From positions 1 to 64,000 of the forward strand of contig QANU01030043.1 of NCBI GenBank assembly GCA_003254905.1: DNA of 64,000 nt, read 5' to 3'. Shown here in pieces: positions 11,401 through 20,878 of this stretch (positions are counted from its first letter, which is position 1; each line of letters starts with the position of its first letter). This stretch comes from Nissolia schottii. Its lineage: Eukaryota; Streptophyta; Magnoliopsida; Fabales; Fabaceae. Made by a program: the position numbers and the translations under genes. Below the pieces are notes generated by a model. The model was not told the origin of the DNA. It searched no databases and worked only from the letters and a program-made list of their open reading frames with translations.

Positions 11401-14400
11401 TGTCCCGGAAATTTCAGTTAGCCACCGTTTCAGTAGTCACTGCTGGAGAGTGGGAAGGATTATCAGATGAAGTGCAGGCTGATCCAAGACTAAGAAGCAT
11501 AATGCAGGACATTATTTCAGGCAGTGAAGCCCCGAAGGGGTACACCATACGAGAGGGCAGATTGCTGCATCAGGGAAGATTAGTGGTCCCTAAGCATTCG
11601 ACGTTGATTCCCAAAATCCTCAAAGAATTCCACGACACCAAGATAGGGGGCCACTCGGGATTCTTCCGGACCTATAAGAGGATAGCTGGGTTTTTGTATT
11701 GGGAGGGCATGAAGAAGACCATCATGAACTATGTCCAGCAATGTGCCATTTGCCAAGCCCATAAGCATTCAACTTTGAGCCCTGCAGGGTTGTTACAACC
11801 CCTCCCCATTCCCAATAATGTATGGTCCGACATTGCCATGGATTTCATAGGAGGCCTCCCAAAAGCCCAAGGGAGAGACACCATCCTTGTAGTCGTCGAC
11901 CGGATGACTAAGTATGCTCATTTTTTCTCCTTATCCCACCCTTACTCGGCCAAAGAGGTAGCAGAATTGTTCATCAAAGAGGTGGTGAAGCTACACGGGT
12001 TCCCAAGTTCCATTGTATCCGACCGTGACCGAGTATTTATGAGCGCCTTTTGGTCGGAAATCTTCAAGGAAGCAGGTACCACACTCAAGATGAGCTCAGC
12101 CTACCACCCCCAAACTGATGGGCAGAGCGAGGCGGTCAATAAGTGTGTAGAAACTTACCTTCGATGTTTCACTAGCTCCAAGCCCAAGCAGTGGCCCAGC
12201 TGGCTCAATTGGGCTGAATACTGGTACAATACGAACTATCATGGGTCAATTAAAATGACCCCGTTCCGAGCACTGTATGGGCGCGAACCCCCCACCCTAT
12301 GGCGCGGCAGAGGAGAAGTAGCTGTGGAAGAAGTCCGCCGACTAATGGAAGATCGCAACCAGATGATAGAGGAGTTACGGTTTCACCTGGAACGGGCACA
12401 AAACAGGATGAAAACGTATGCAGACAAGAAGAGGAGAGAGGTGACATTTGCAGCAGGCGATCAGGTCTATCTCCGATTACAACCATACCGCATGAGAACA
12501 TTGGCCAAGAGGATCAACCAGAAGCTTAGTCCCAGGTTCTATGGGCCCTTTGAAGTGTTGGAACGAATTGGTCAGGTGGCCTACAAGCTGAAGCTGCCCG
12601 AAGGCTCACAAGTCCATCCTGTGTTCCATGTCTCCCTCTTAAAGAAATGCATTTCCCCTTCAGGACAAGTCCAGCCACTGCCGAAATGCCTCACTCAAGA
12701 CCTTGAGCTACAAATCGAACCCCAGCAGATCATTGCAACCCGCACCAATGCAGATGGACAGACAGAAGTGTTGCTACAATGGAAGAACCTTCCCCATTTC
12801 GAAAATTCATGGGAACTCATGGAGGATATCAGGGCGGCTTCAGCTCAAGATAAAGATCAAGATAAATCAGGAAAGGAAATCCTTCCTTTTCCATTAGTTT
12901 ATTCTAGGAGATTTAGTAGAATAAGAAGGGAATGAAATCTGTAACAGATTGGGGGGGCTGATTGGAATAATTGGGGGCTGATTTGATATTCTAATCAGAG
13001 AAGCAATCATTTAGGAACTAAATTAGGAAGGAAATAAATTATAGGATTCCTCACGAGCTATAAGAGGAATCGCAGGGAGGCTAAGGAGGTTATCCAGAAA
13101 TTAGGACAAGGATTAGGAGGTCAAAGGGAACCTTTAATCCCAGGAATATTTCATCTTTCCGCATACTATTTTGTATCTAATCAACCACAAAATTCCCCTC
13201 TGGAGTTTTTGGTTTCATTAATAAAAGACAGCAGCAATTCAGTCAGCAATTTCATAAGGTACCAGTTGTTACAGATCACCTTGTCCTCAAGGTGACGGTT
13301 GAGACTCCCTCCTGGGTCCCAAATCTTGAAAAAGTAGCAAAGCATGCTTCTATTGCATTCATGTCCTTCTGGGTCCCCAGAATGTGACCCAAGTCCACTC
13401 TGCAATGTGTCTTTATTTTCAAAAATAGGCGGCAAATAATTTTCCTTCTCAACCACAAGAGAGTGTTTCTGCGTTTTCTTCACAATTACGGTCAAATCGA
13501 CACCTGCCTCCTTTGGGACTTCCATTAATTCACCCATATCTTCTTCCCTTTTGCGTTCATCTTTATTGTCCCCTCTAGCTCCGTCCTTGGTTTCCTTAGA
13601 ATTTGAGTTCTGAGAATGGTGACCAGCAAACACCCCGTCCATTCCCTTATCTGCCTTCGCCTCTTCTACCACTTTCTTCATCTCCATCTTCTCCAACAAT
13701 GGTTCTGTCTTTGTCATCTCGTCATTCTTCTCGGCATCGGACTTCTCTATTTTAACCAACCAATCACACGCTCCTTCGCCCGAAAAGACTGGTATATCCA
13801 TCTTTTTGTTAGCCTCGAACCTCCTCGTTTCGTGGACATCTTCGTTCCTTTCTTCTCTGCCCCCCGAACCCTCTCCATCACCCTGGGGTCCTTCGCCGTT
13901 GTTGCTGCCTGGTTGCTGCTGTTGTAGCATTTCCCTGACTTGCCTCAGCAGATTGGCAGAAAAGGTCTCTAATGCTTGGGTTTGGGCGTTGCTGAAATCT
14001 TCTATCCGCTTCTCTAAGGCTTCAAGTCTGGACTCCATAGCGGATCGCGTAGAAACCATGCACAGACCTCCTAGGATCGGTGCTCTGATACCAGTTGTTA
14101 GAACTGGTACTAATGGGAATAAAATACTGAAATATCTTATGTGATTTAATATAAAAACTGAACTCCAGAGGGGAATTCAGGTTACAGAACCTTGCAGGAA
14201 ATAAAATAACAGGTAACACACGTACTCGAAAGTCACGTTCTGGGATTAAGGTTCCCGTGGCCCTCCTTTCCTTCAGATTCTGGTTCGATAATCCCCCCTC
14301 TGCTCACCGATTCTGTACATATACTTTCTGCTAAGAAAGAATCAAGGACTATGCTTGATTTCCTCCCAAGAATTCCTTATTTCCTTATTTATTTTCATAA

Positions 14401-17400
14401 CTGATTTATTCCCCCCTTATTTCTCCTAATCTTGATTTATTTCCCTATTTATTCCCTTTCTGATTTATTCTCCCCCCTTATTACTCCAATCCCCGATTTG
14501 TTGCTAATCAGCCCCTACCTTTCCATTATTGCTCTTTCCTTTTTTATATTTTCTGGAATAATGAAACGGTAAGGGAATTATTTTCCTTCCTTCCTGGTTT
14601 CCCTTCCCATATTCGGTTGTAGTGGCTATTGGGTTTGTAACGCCTTGTTACACAGTCAGCCAGCCATCATCACATGGGTGTATCATGCGGGGGGTTATTT
14701 TTATATGGGAGGTGAGAGGAGAAAATATTAACCATTAAACCATACCTTGATGGTCAAAATTAAAAATTATAAAGGACACATGATCATTTAAAAAACTAGC
14801 GGGCTTGGTAGGCACTTTTTTATTTTTAAATATTGTCGTCCCATTGACGTGAGTGACAAAGATGGTAGTTGGAAGATGGGCAACAATGGCTTGATATGTA
14901 GCAGTTGTTGTGAATGACAAGTTAAGAACGTCTAGGTGAGATGCAATTAGCAACCTATGAAGCATGGAACTGCCATACTTGGGTGCGTGAAATGACGAAA
15001 AAAAAACATTTGGTGGGAGAGAAGAATGGGTATGTGGGCTAAAGGGTATAATTGGTCCATTTAAAATGTGATCGAATGAGCTGTTGAAAGCTCTCAAAAG
15101 CTTTATATAGAGGTAAAGATTCACATGACTTAGTGTTTTAATCTTGACCATTCATGTAAAATCTAATGGTCAAGATTTATACCACTCACTCTAAGAGTTA
15201 GCCACTCCTCTCATTTGATAAAGAGGTTTTAAATTTTGAGAGTGAGGAGTTAATCTTAACCATTAGATTTCATGTGAATGGTCAAGATTAAAATATAGCC
15301 ATGTGGCCTTCTAATAACTTTTTAATTTTGTCCGTTCATGTATGGTTTAACGGCTAACATTTGTTTCTATCATCTCTTACATAAAAATAACCTTCTCACT
15401 CGATGTGTGTGTGTGTGTGTGCGCGCGCGTGCATGTACATAAGTATATGTATAATTCCGACTTGAGAATGAGATTAATGATTAATATCTTTATCTTTGCA
15501 GATTAGGGAAACTCCTCACAAGAGGCATCATAAGTTTATTGAATTTTATGATGTCAGAGCTGCAGAGGCAGCACTTAAATCATTAAATAGAAGTGACATA
15601 GCTGGTAAACGCATAAAGCTGGAACCTAGTCGACCTGGAGGAGCTCGTCGAAAGTGTGTACACTAATAATTTGACTTGTTTTTAGTTTGATTATTTATTT
15701 TTCTTTGGGATATACATCTGTTTTCCAGCCAGATTTTCATGCGCTTTGTTAATATAAGAAAAAAACTGGTGTGGCATCTAACTTAGTCTTAGCATTTAAC
15801 TGTTGAATAGAATAGCACAAATATTATGTTTTGCCTTATCTCTGACACTTAGCCTAAACTTTCAAAACTTGTGTACTATTTGATATTAATTATTATTGGC
15901 ATTGCATTTCTGTAAAATTAGTTTCACTGAATAGGCCGTAATATTAATGTTGTGTGAGTGGTGAAACTGTCATTGTTATTGTGGATTGGAAATTATTAAC
16001 ATCAATAACTGTTTTCATATATCTGCTGCCTTTGTTTCCTAACGTCTAATATGACACTAATATATTGATGATATCTTGCACCTTTTAGTTTGATGCTCCA
16101 ACTAAATCAAGAGCTTGACCAAGATGAATCTCGGAGTTTCAGATATCAAGTGGGTTCACCTTTGGCCAACTCTCCACCAGGTAGGTTCTTTGAAATGCTA
16201 AACATCTCTTGTGCCATTGGTATTTTTAAGCAGTTTAACTTTTAGTTACTGACTTCATAAACTTGTTCTCCTTCCATTTGTTTCTCTATGATGAAATTAA
16301 GTTAATAAAAGCCTTTATGACAGGCAATTGGATGCAGTTCAATAGCTCTGTCGAGCAGAATTCATTGCAAACTATCAATCATTCTCCTGGTTCCAGGATC
16401 ATGAGCCCAACAACTGGCAACCACTTACCAGGATTAGCTTCAATTTTGCAACCTCAGGTATTGAACACTGTGAAGGGTGCAACTATTGGCAAGGAATTAG
16501 GAAGCAGCAGTCATGGGGAGAACATATTTACTGGTATTAATTCTTCACTTGGAGCTACTTTCCAGTCTCATTCACTTCCAGAGCCAAAATTCAGCCAATA
16601 TCGTGGAGTTTTGTCCTCGTTTGGTCCATCAACATCAAATGGATCTTCTATGGAAACCTTATCTGGGCCACAGTTTTTATGGGGAAGTCCAAGCCTCTAC
16701 TCAGAGCATACCAAACCTTCAGCTTGGCCAAGACCATCAGTGGTGAATCCATTTACATCAAATGGAAAGGGGCATGCCTTTCCATACTCTGGTCAGAATA
16801 GTTCCTACGGTGGTGCATCCCAGCATCAGCACAATCATCATGTTGGGTCTGCTCCATCCGGTTTGCCATTAGAGAGACACTTTGGCTTCCATCCTGAGTC
16901 ACCTGAAACTTCATTCATAAATAATATTGGTTATGGAGGCATGAATCTGGGGCATAATGATGGAAATTACATGGTTAATGCTGGTGGGTCTGTTAATGCT
17001 GGCATTGCCATTCCAAGAAATATGCCTGATAATGGTTCATCGAATTTCAGAATGAGATCTTCTCCTAGGCTTAGCGCTGTGTTTTTGGGTAATAGTCCTT
17101 ACGCAGGACTGCCCCCTACCACCATTGATAGTTTGACTGACCGTGCTCGTAGTAGATGGATAGAGAACAATGGGAGCCAAGTTGATACCAAGAAGCAATT
17201 TCAGCTTGAATTGGATAAGATTAAAAATGGTGAAGATACAAGGACTACATTAATGATAAAGAATATCCCAAATAAGTATGACTAACTTTGAAGGCTACTT
17301 ATTGACCATTATTTTAATATCGGATGTTTGATGATACATTACTTGTTGATAACTTGCAGATATACCTCAAAAATGTTATTAGCTGCCATTGATGAAAATC

Positions 17401-19559
17401 ACAGGGGTACATATGATTTTCTCTATCTGCCAATTGACTTTAAGGTACATTGTGTTCTTTCAAGTTTTCTATTTGTCCGACTTTTTTCGAAACTGTGAAG
17501 CTGATTTTGTATTCGTGTTCTAATTGCAGAATAAATGCAATGTGGGATATGCATTTATCAACATGCTGTCACCCTCCCTTATTATTCCATTCTACGAGGT
17601 TCTTGGAAATTTATGTCATTTTCCTGAATGAAAAATTTCTTCATTGGATCAACTTTATTGACCCTTTTCTTTATATATTAAAAGAATTAATTAGCAGTTA
17701 ATGATAATATCCTGGAATTTATGAAAGGATAACTATAAATGCTTAATAGTTTCTTCCCACAAATTAAATGGCAGATTCACTAATTTGTCTGAATTTGCAG
17801 ACATTCAACGGGAAGAAATGGGAGAAGTTTAATAGTGAAAAAGTTGCTTCATTGGCATATGCTCGAATCCAAGGGAAGACTGCCCTTCTGAGCCACTTCC
17901 AAAATTCAAGTTTGATGAATGAAGACAAGCGCTGCCGCCCAATTCTCTTCCACTCAGAGGGTCCTGAAGCTGGTGATCAGGTAATATGACTCATTACTAT
18001 ATGTTGAGCTGTGTTTGGAAAAAATAGCGGTCTAGTGCACCAGGCTCTCACTTGGTAGGGTTTGGAGAGGATAGATATATGCAGTCTTACTCTTACAAGC
18101 AAAAAAGTTTATTTCCAAAATTTTAACTCGTGACCTCCAGGTCAAGGTAGCAATCTTACCATGGTTATTTAACTTGTTTGCAATTCTATTACACAAAATG
18201 AGTTAACACTCATATAAACTCTCTTTTGGTGAACTTGTACGAGTTTAACTATTCTCTCGATTATACTAGAGTTTTCGAGTAAAAACTTGTGAGTTTACAA
18301 GATTACCTTTAAAATACACAGATTTGGTAACTTTGTTATATATTGACTTTATTTATGTTAGACATTATCTATTGAATTTATTAAGCTAATTTTATATATT
18401 TATTATAATTGAGCTATGTTTTATCAAATTATAAAGTAATAAATGTACAGAATAAAGTATGACATAACAACTAAGTGCCATGCATTAAGGTATATTTCAT
18501 GTTATTTCTTTCGTTTATTTTATTTATCAGTTAAAATTATTTAATAACAATTATAAATACATTTAAGGGGATTACTCCGGTACCCCATAAAATTAAAGGG
18601 TATAACTAAATGTCATGCATTAAGGTATATTTCATGTTATTTATTTTTCTTTATTTTACTTTTAAGTTAAAATTATTTAATGACAATTATAAATACAACA
18701 ATTAAGGGGATTACTCCGGTACCTCCATAAAATTCAAGGGTATTGATACCATAGCATGTAAGATTTCGCCACATGTCCAACTAATTCAAATTGTTAATTG
18801 TTTTAAATTTGTAATTGAATCACAATCGTTCAAATACAAAGAGATATTGATATCTTTATTGAAGCTTAGGTACTGAAGAAAAAACTAACATTTAATCATG
18901 TTTAGTTTATAATTATATTGCTTATAATATATATTTTTTGTGTATATAAACTCATAAACTCTTAAGAGTCTATGAGTTGAGTTTACAATTCGAGTTTACC
19001 GAGGCTTCACGAGTTTACTTAAACTCTTTGACAACCTTGAATTTTACCATTGTGCCAAGTTCTTTGAAAAGTGATTGAAAAAAGAAAAAAAAATACTAGT
19101 ATATTTAATATGATTTTCTTCATTAGAACTTGATAGTTGGGATTGTGGTTGATCCCACATTTTAATTGTTGATCCTGCACAGTGATAAGTGCATGGAGCC
19201 TGGCTCACTCTCTCGATAGGACGAATTATTTGACCCAACTTATGCCTGTCCCAAAACAGAAAAAAAAAAAGGATATTTGAAACTAGCAGCTTTCCTTTTA
19301 CGTTTCCTTTTTTCCTTTGTTCTTTTATCTCCTGAACTGTAACAGATGAAAGAGGTTAGTAATTAATCATGTTCTTTCTTTCTGACTGCTAATGGTAATG
19401 GTCTAATTGCTGTATGTCCCTACCTCCCTGTAGGTCATCCAAGAGCATCTTCCCTCCAACAATCTGAACATTCAGGCACTTAGGCCAAGTGAACAATCAA
19501 GTGGTTCTGCTGGAAGCCCTCCAAACGATGACCCTCCTTTGAGCTTGGGGACAAATTAA
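2462..19559 (+). CDS. MEI2-like: MEI2-like RNA-binding protein, 12 coding exons
   Basis: Encodes a plant MEI2-like protein (AML/ML family), related to fission yeast Mei2, which acts in meiosis; plant members are linked to meiosis and vegetative growth. Exons: 2462-2516, 2601-2744, 2821-3290, 4650-4808, 4890-5006, 15502-15653, 16089-16180, 16324-17275, 17360-17444, 17530-17598, 17801-17980, 19434-19559. All junctions are GT-AG and the frame is continuous for 866 codons, the usual family size. Three RRMs are visible: RRM1 about residues 201-275 (RTLFVRNI), RRM2 about 286-358 (GTLVVFNL), and the diagnostic C-terminal MEI2 RRM about 702-825 (TLMIKNIPNKY, YDFLYLPIDFK, GYAFIN). An acidic segment (DDEEELLAGIMDDFDL) and WEVLSGSDSYHASSD near the N-terminus fit the family. 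The start could also be the in-frame ATG at 2486. Intron 5 is 10,495 bases because of retrotransposons, yet exons 5 and 6 join as EVKE/IRETPH. Which paralog this is remains open. Confidence 0.93.
3291..4649 (+). other. Intron 3 of the MEI2-like gene
   Basis: AT-rich intron splitting RRM1. The 126-codon open frame inside it (4195-4575) has no recognisable motif. No transposon is recognised. Confidence 0.7.
5038..5580 (-). repeat. Element B 3' LTR
   Basis: About 543 bases, clearly alignable with the right LTR at 14096-14642. It reads TGTTACCACTGG at the left and GGGTTTGTAACA at the right, so on the minus strand it runs TGTTACAAACCC to GTAACA. Confidence 0.9.
5600..6650 (-). pseudogene. Element B gag, middle and C-terminal part
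   Basis: The minus strand encodes a Ty3/gypsy Gag capsid region (MERYFRVTQ, LEGEALNWMEWWE, RFQPGAALNP, YRREFEA, MAIEWRNQAWRE), then the nucleocapsid. It lies in two frames (6521-6060 and 5981-5625). The zinc knuckle reads CFRSGEKWGPEHKC: the second cysteine is replaced by serine compared with CFRCGEKW in element A. An in-frame stop lies upstream near 6595. After LQLSSYSY a stop follows and the sequence passes within about 45 bases to the polypurine tract, so all of pol is deleted. Gag forms the virus-like particle in intact elements; this copy is dead. Confidence 0.85.
6691..7131 (+). repeat. Element A LTR copy 1
   Basis: 441 bases. It begins CGTTACGC where copy 2 has TGTTACGC, so the usual TG start is mutated, and it ends TTGTTACA. 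At about three sites it matches copy 3 rather than copy 2 (GATTGGGGGGG and AAATTAGG). Confidence 0.9.
7167..7751 (+). pseudogene. Truncated duplicate of element A gag
   Basis: The first 195 codons of Gag, from MVSTRAVMESRVDVLE to QVEDVAR, appear identical to the start of the long gag-pol frame at 8301. The frame breaks at the N at 7752. The sequence after the N (7753-7824) is not gag; it probably represents the far 3' end of the internal region just before the 3' LTR. This copy cannot make a functional protein. Confidence 0.85.
7752..7752. other. Single N: assembly join inside element A
   Basis: An undetermined base exactly where gag sequence switches to 3'-end sequence of the same element family. 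It should be read as a gap or join of unknown true length. Confidence 0.9.
7825..8265 (+). repeat. Element A LTR copy 2
   Basis: 441 bases with intact TGTTACGC start and TTGTTACA end. It carries private variants (GATCGGGGGGCC and AAATGAGG) relative to copies 1 and 3. Confidence 0.92.
8301..12935 (+). pseudogene. Element A gag-pol polyprotein, one nonsense codon
   Basis: A single + frame covers Gag, protease, RT, RNase H, integrase and chromodomain, broken by one TAA at 10737-10739; the same frame continues directly afterwards. In order: Gag from MVSTRAVMES; knuckle CFRCGEKWGMDHRC near 9378; protease LIDPGASANF near 9620 (DPG in place of the usual D-T/S-G); RT with FSKLDLKSGYHQI and the catalytic FFDDILIYS near 10641; RNase H with VETDASGKGIG and DALSRKF near 11395; integrase zinc-binding and core region 11600-12350 (DRMTKYAHFF, SSAYHPQTDGQSE); C-terminal PVFHVSLLKK and a chromodomain-like LLQWKNLPHFENSWE near 12770. 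The first ATG after the PBS fits the start. The last residues run into LTR 3 because the normal 3' end is deleted. Apart from the stop codon it looks young. Confidence 0.92.
12855..13273 (+). repeat. Element A LTR copy 3, 5'-truncated by 22 bases
   Basis: 419 bases, matching copies 1 and 2 from their position 23 onward. The first 22 bases, the polypurine tract and the end of the internal region are missing. It ends TTGTTACA and is followed by GATCA of the target. Private variants occur near the end (CCACAAAATT and AGTTTTTGG). Confidence 0.9.
13274..14059 (-). pseudogene. Element B gag N-terminus fused to unknown segment
   Basis: The minus strand opens with a Gag start (MVSTRSAMESRLEALEKRI) 35 bases inside the PBS side and continues to MDIPVFSGEGACDWLVKIEK. 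At about 13735 it leaves gag and enters some 150 codons rich in Lys, Glu and Asp (for example EKNDEMTKTEP and KERKREEDMGELMEV) that I do not recognise. It ends with SLNRHLEDKV, which resembles the motif found just before the 3' terminus of related gypsy polyproteins. The insertion point of element A follows. The open frame then only continues into A's LTR by chance. It could be a captured segment or the remnant of a deleted 3' region. Confidence 0.75.
14096..14642 (-). repeat. Element B 5' LTR
   Basis: 547 bases. It pairs with 5038-5580. The outer end reads GTAACG instead of GTAACA and is followed by the target duplication CCTTG. The inner side is followed on the minus strand by the PBS. Confidence 0.9.
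14688..15397. mobile_element. MITE-like element with long inverted ends (intron 5)
   Basis: About 95 bases at 14688-14783 are the imperfect reverse complement of about 15300-15397 (shared blocks GGTTATTTTTAT, CATTAAACCATAC and CAAAATTAAAAA). A second pair of inverted arms of about 40 bases (15138-15178 and 15252-15291, sharing AATCTTGACCATTCA) lies inside. The long terminal repeats suggest a Mutator-type MITE. No transposase is present. No clean target duplication was identified. Confidence 0.6.
15404..15440. repeat. (TG)n(CG)n alternating tract
   Basis: A TG run at 15404-15420 is followed by GCGCGCGCG and GTGCATGTACAT. It lies 65-100 bases before the acceptor of exon 6 (15502) of the MEI2-like gene. 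Alternating purine-pyrimidine DNA of this kind can adopt Z-form. Confidence 0.9.
18029..18163 (-). mobile_element. Au-like SINE in intron 11 of the MEI2-like gene
   Basis: Read on the minus strand, the block has the layout of plant Au SINEs: a tRNA-like B-box region (from AACTCGTGACCTCCAGGTCA on the + strand), then a GTAAG-ACTGCATA-like middle and a GAGAGCCTGGTGCA end. It resembles the copy at 61538. It is diverged. Confidence 0.6.
18471..18741. repeat. Tandem duplication, 135-base unit (intron 11)
   Basis: Two copies (18471-18605 and 18606-18741) share GCATTAAGGTATATTTCATG and GGGGATTACTCCGGTACC with few differences. Stretches rich in GAGTTTA/TAAACTC on both sides (18230-18300 and 18950-19030) suggest the pair sits inside an unidentified foldback element. 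Confidence 0.85.
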
Positions 19560-20060
19560 AATTTATGTCAGAAGATGCAGTTGCATAAGCTCAACTTGGC
19601 TGCTGTTAATGTTAACATTTTGCATGTTTCTCTGGTGCTGCATACATATCTAGGAAGGATAACTGAAGGATGTAGATTCTGTACCATAGTTATTTTCCGA
19701 AGTATTTTGCCGAGCAAGCTTAAGAAGAAGCTTGGAGCATTTTGATTGATTTCTGCACAGATAGATGATTTGATGATGTTTTCAAGGTGGACCAAATGCT
19801 GAAGGGTTGAGCAAATTGAGTCTCATTCTAGGGACGGTCTGTCTCCCATTTTTGCTCGTCATTTTTTTGCATTTTGGTGATTTGTCATTCGGTATTTATT
19901 TTTTTTTTTTCCTTTTTGAAAATGTCAATATGGTTAGAGTTTAGTTAGGTTAGGTTTGAGATTGTGAGAGTTGGTAAGTTAACATGGGGCTACAAAATTG
20001 TACAGGGAGAAATAATACTTCTTTCTACATTTCTGTAATGTATCGGTGCTGTTGAACATT
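19560..20060 (+). other. 3' UTR of the MEI2-like gene (presumed)
   Basis: Follows the TAA at 19557-19559. T-rich with several AATAA-like signals, including AAATAATACT near 20010. The end is not determined. A run of 10 C at about 20089 marks non-coding sequence beyond it. Confidence 0.45.
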
Positions 20061-20672
20061 TCTACGTAGTTGCGTTTTATCTGAACACCCCCCCCCCCAC
20101 CAGACGAGATATTCTTGTTTTGGCAAGAACTAACCTAACGAGCGTGTGAAACTTCCAGTGGTTAATTTGGGTGAGATGTGTGGTGGATGATTTATGTAGC
20201 TTAGCTTATTAATAGGTACTGCTGCTTCATTAGTAGGTGATGCGTTTCTGGGCAACTGTTTGTGCACATTGACGATTTTTTGGCTCACTACTCAGGCCAT
20301 GTTACCGAAAGTGAGTTATTCGTGGTGGGTCAACCCATGTGAGATGGGTTGGCTGTTTTTAACATCTTTAACAACTGGATAGTCGCATCGTTCCATCTAT
20401 AAAATATAACTCAATTTAAAAATCGCATGAAAATCGCATCTATGTATCCAATAAATATTAACACATGAAAATTTAATATTTATATTTTAGGTAAGCTATC
20501 ACATGAAAATCGCAGCTATATCTGCTGTAAATAATCTACATCAATTTTCACATGAAAATAATCAAAAGAAAATGCACGGAAAGTAAATTTGCATTAGCAT
20601 TAAAATTCATATTAAAGTAAATCTGTAAGAAAAATTGTAGCAAAGTAATTCACATTAAAAATCTTAGCAAAG
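20061..20672. other. Intergenic, nothing recognised
   Basis: AT-rich. From about 20420 to 21120 there is loose repetition of CATGAAAAT, GCAAAGTAA and AAGAAAATC phrases that surrounds the MITE at 20676. No gene is supported. Confidence 0.5.
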
Positions 20673-20675
20673 TAA

Positions 20676-20878
20676 GGATGTGTTTGGTTTTAGTTTTCAT
20701 TTCCAGGTTCCATTTCTAGAATTTTTTGTTTTCAGGATTTTATGAAGAAAATAGTGAAAATAAGAAATGAAAATAGGAAACTGAATTTTATAGTTTTCAT
20801 TGTTTTCTTCACAAAATTTAAAAATTAGGAAATTTTGGAAATAAAAACTAGAAATGAAAATTGAAACCAAATGCACCC
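20676..20878. mobile_element. PIF/Harbinger (Tourist-like) MITE
   Basis: 203 bases with terminal inverted repeats GGATGTGTTTGGTTT and, at the other end, the complement of GGGTGCATTTGGTTT. It is flanked by TAA at 20673-20675 and 20879-20881. A 3-bp TAA duplication and such ends fit PIF/Harbinger-derived MITEs. It has no coding capacity. Confidence 0.75.

Larger units (their letters stand above)
6691..13273 (+). mobile_element. Element A: Ty3/gypsy element(s) nested in B
   Basis: A + strand chromovirus-like element inserted into element B. Three LTR copies (6691-7131, 7825-8265, 12855-13273) enclose a short internal piece (7132-7824, with an N at 7752) and an almost complete internal region (8266-12854). 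The outer flanks carry GATTA (6686-6690) and GATCA (13274-13278), a plausible 5-bp target duplication with one transition. Primer-binding sites TGGTATCAGAGC follow the first two LTRs (7134-7145 and 8268-8279). The layout could be a recombined tandem array or a misassembly of one element. Coding capacity is nearly complete. Confidence 0.85.
5038..14642 (-). mobile_element. Element B: pol-less LTR retrotransposon in intron 5
   Basis: An LTR element on the minus strand with its 5' LTR on the right. The LTRs lie at 5038-5580 and 14096-14642 and are flanked by a perfect 5-bp target duplication CCTTG (5033-5037 and 14643-14647). The primer-binding site TGGTATCAGAGC (tRNA-iMet type) is on the minus strand at 14093-14082. 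A polypurine tract (CAAGGGGAAGGTATT on the minus strand, 5595-5581) abuts the 3' LTR. Without the inserted element A the internal region is about 1.9 kb and encodes only gag pieces, with no protease, RT or integrase. It is therefore non-autonomous. It lies antisense to the host gene inside an intron, so coding exons are untouched. Confidence 0.9.

Noticed and set aside
12855..12935. True C-terminus of the element A polyprotein
   Set aside because: The last 27 codons are translated LTR sequence, present only because the normal 3' end is deleted.
13616..14144. Overlapping + strand frames of about 100 codons
   Set aside because: Antisense to the element B gag frame; Leu/Ser-rich shadows only.
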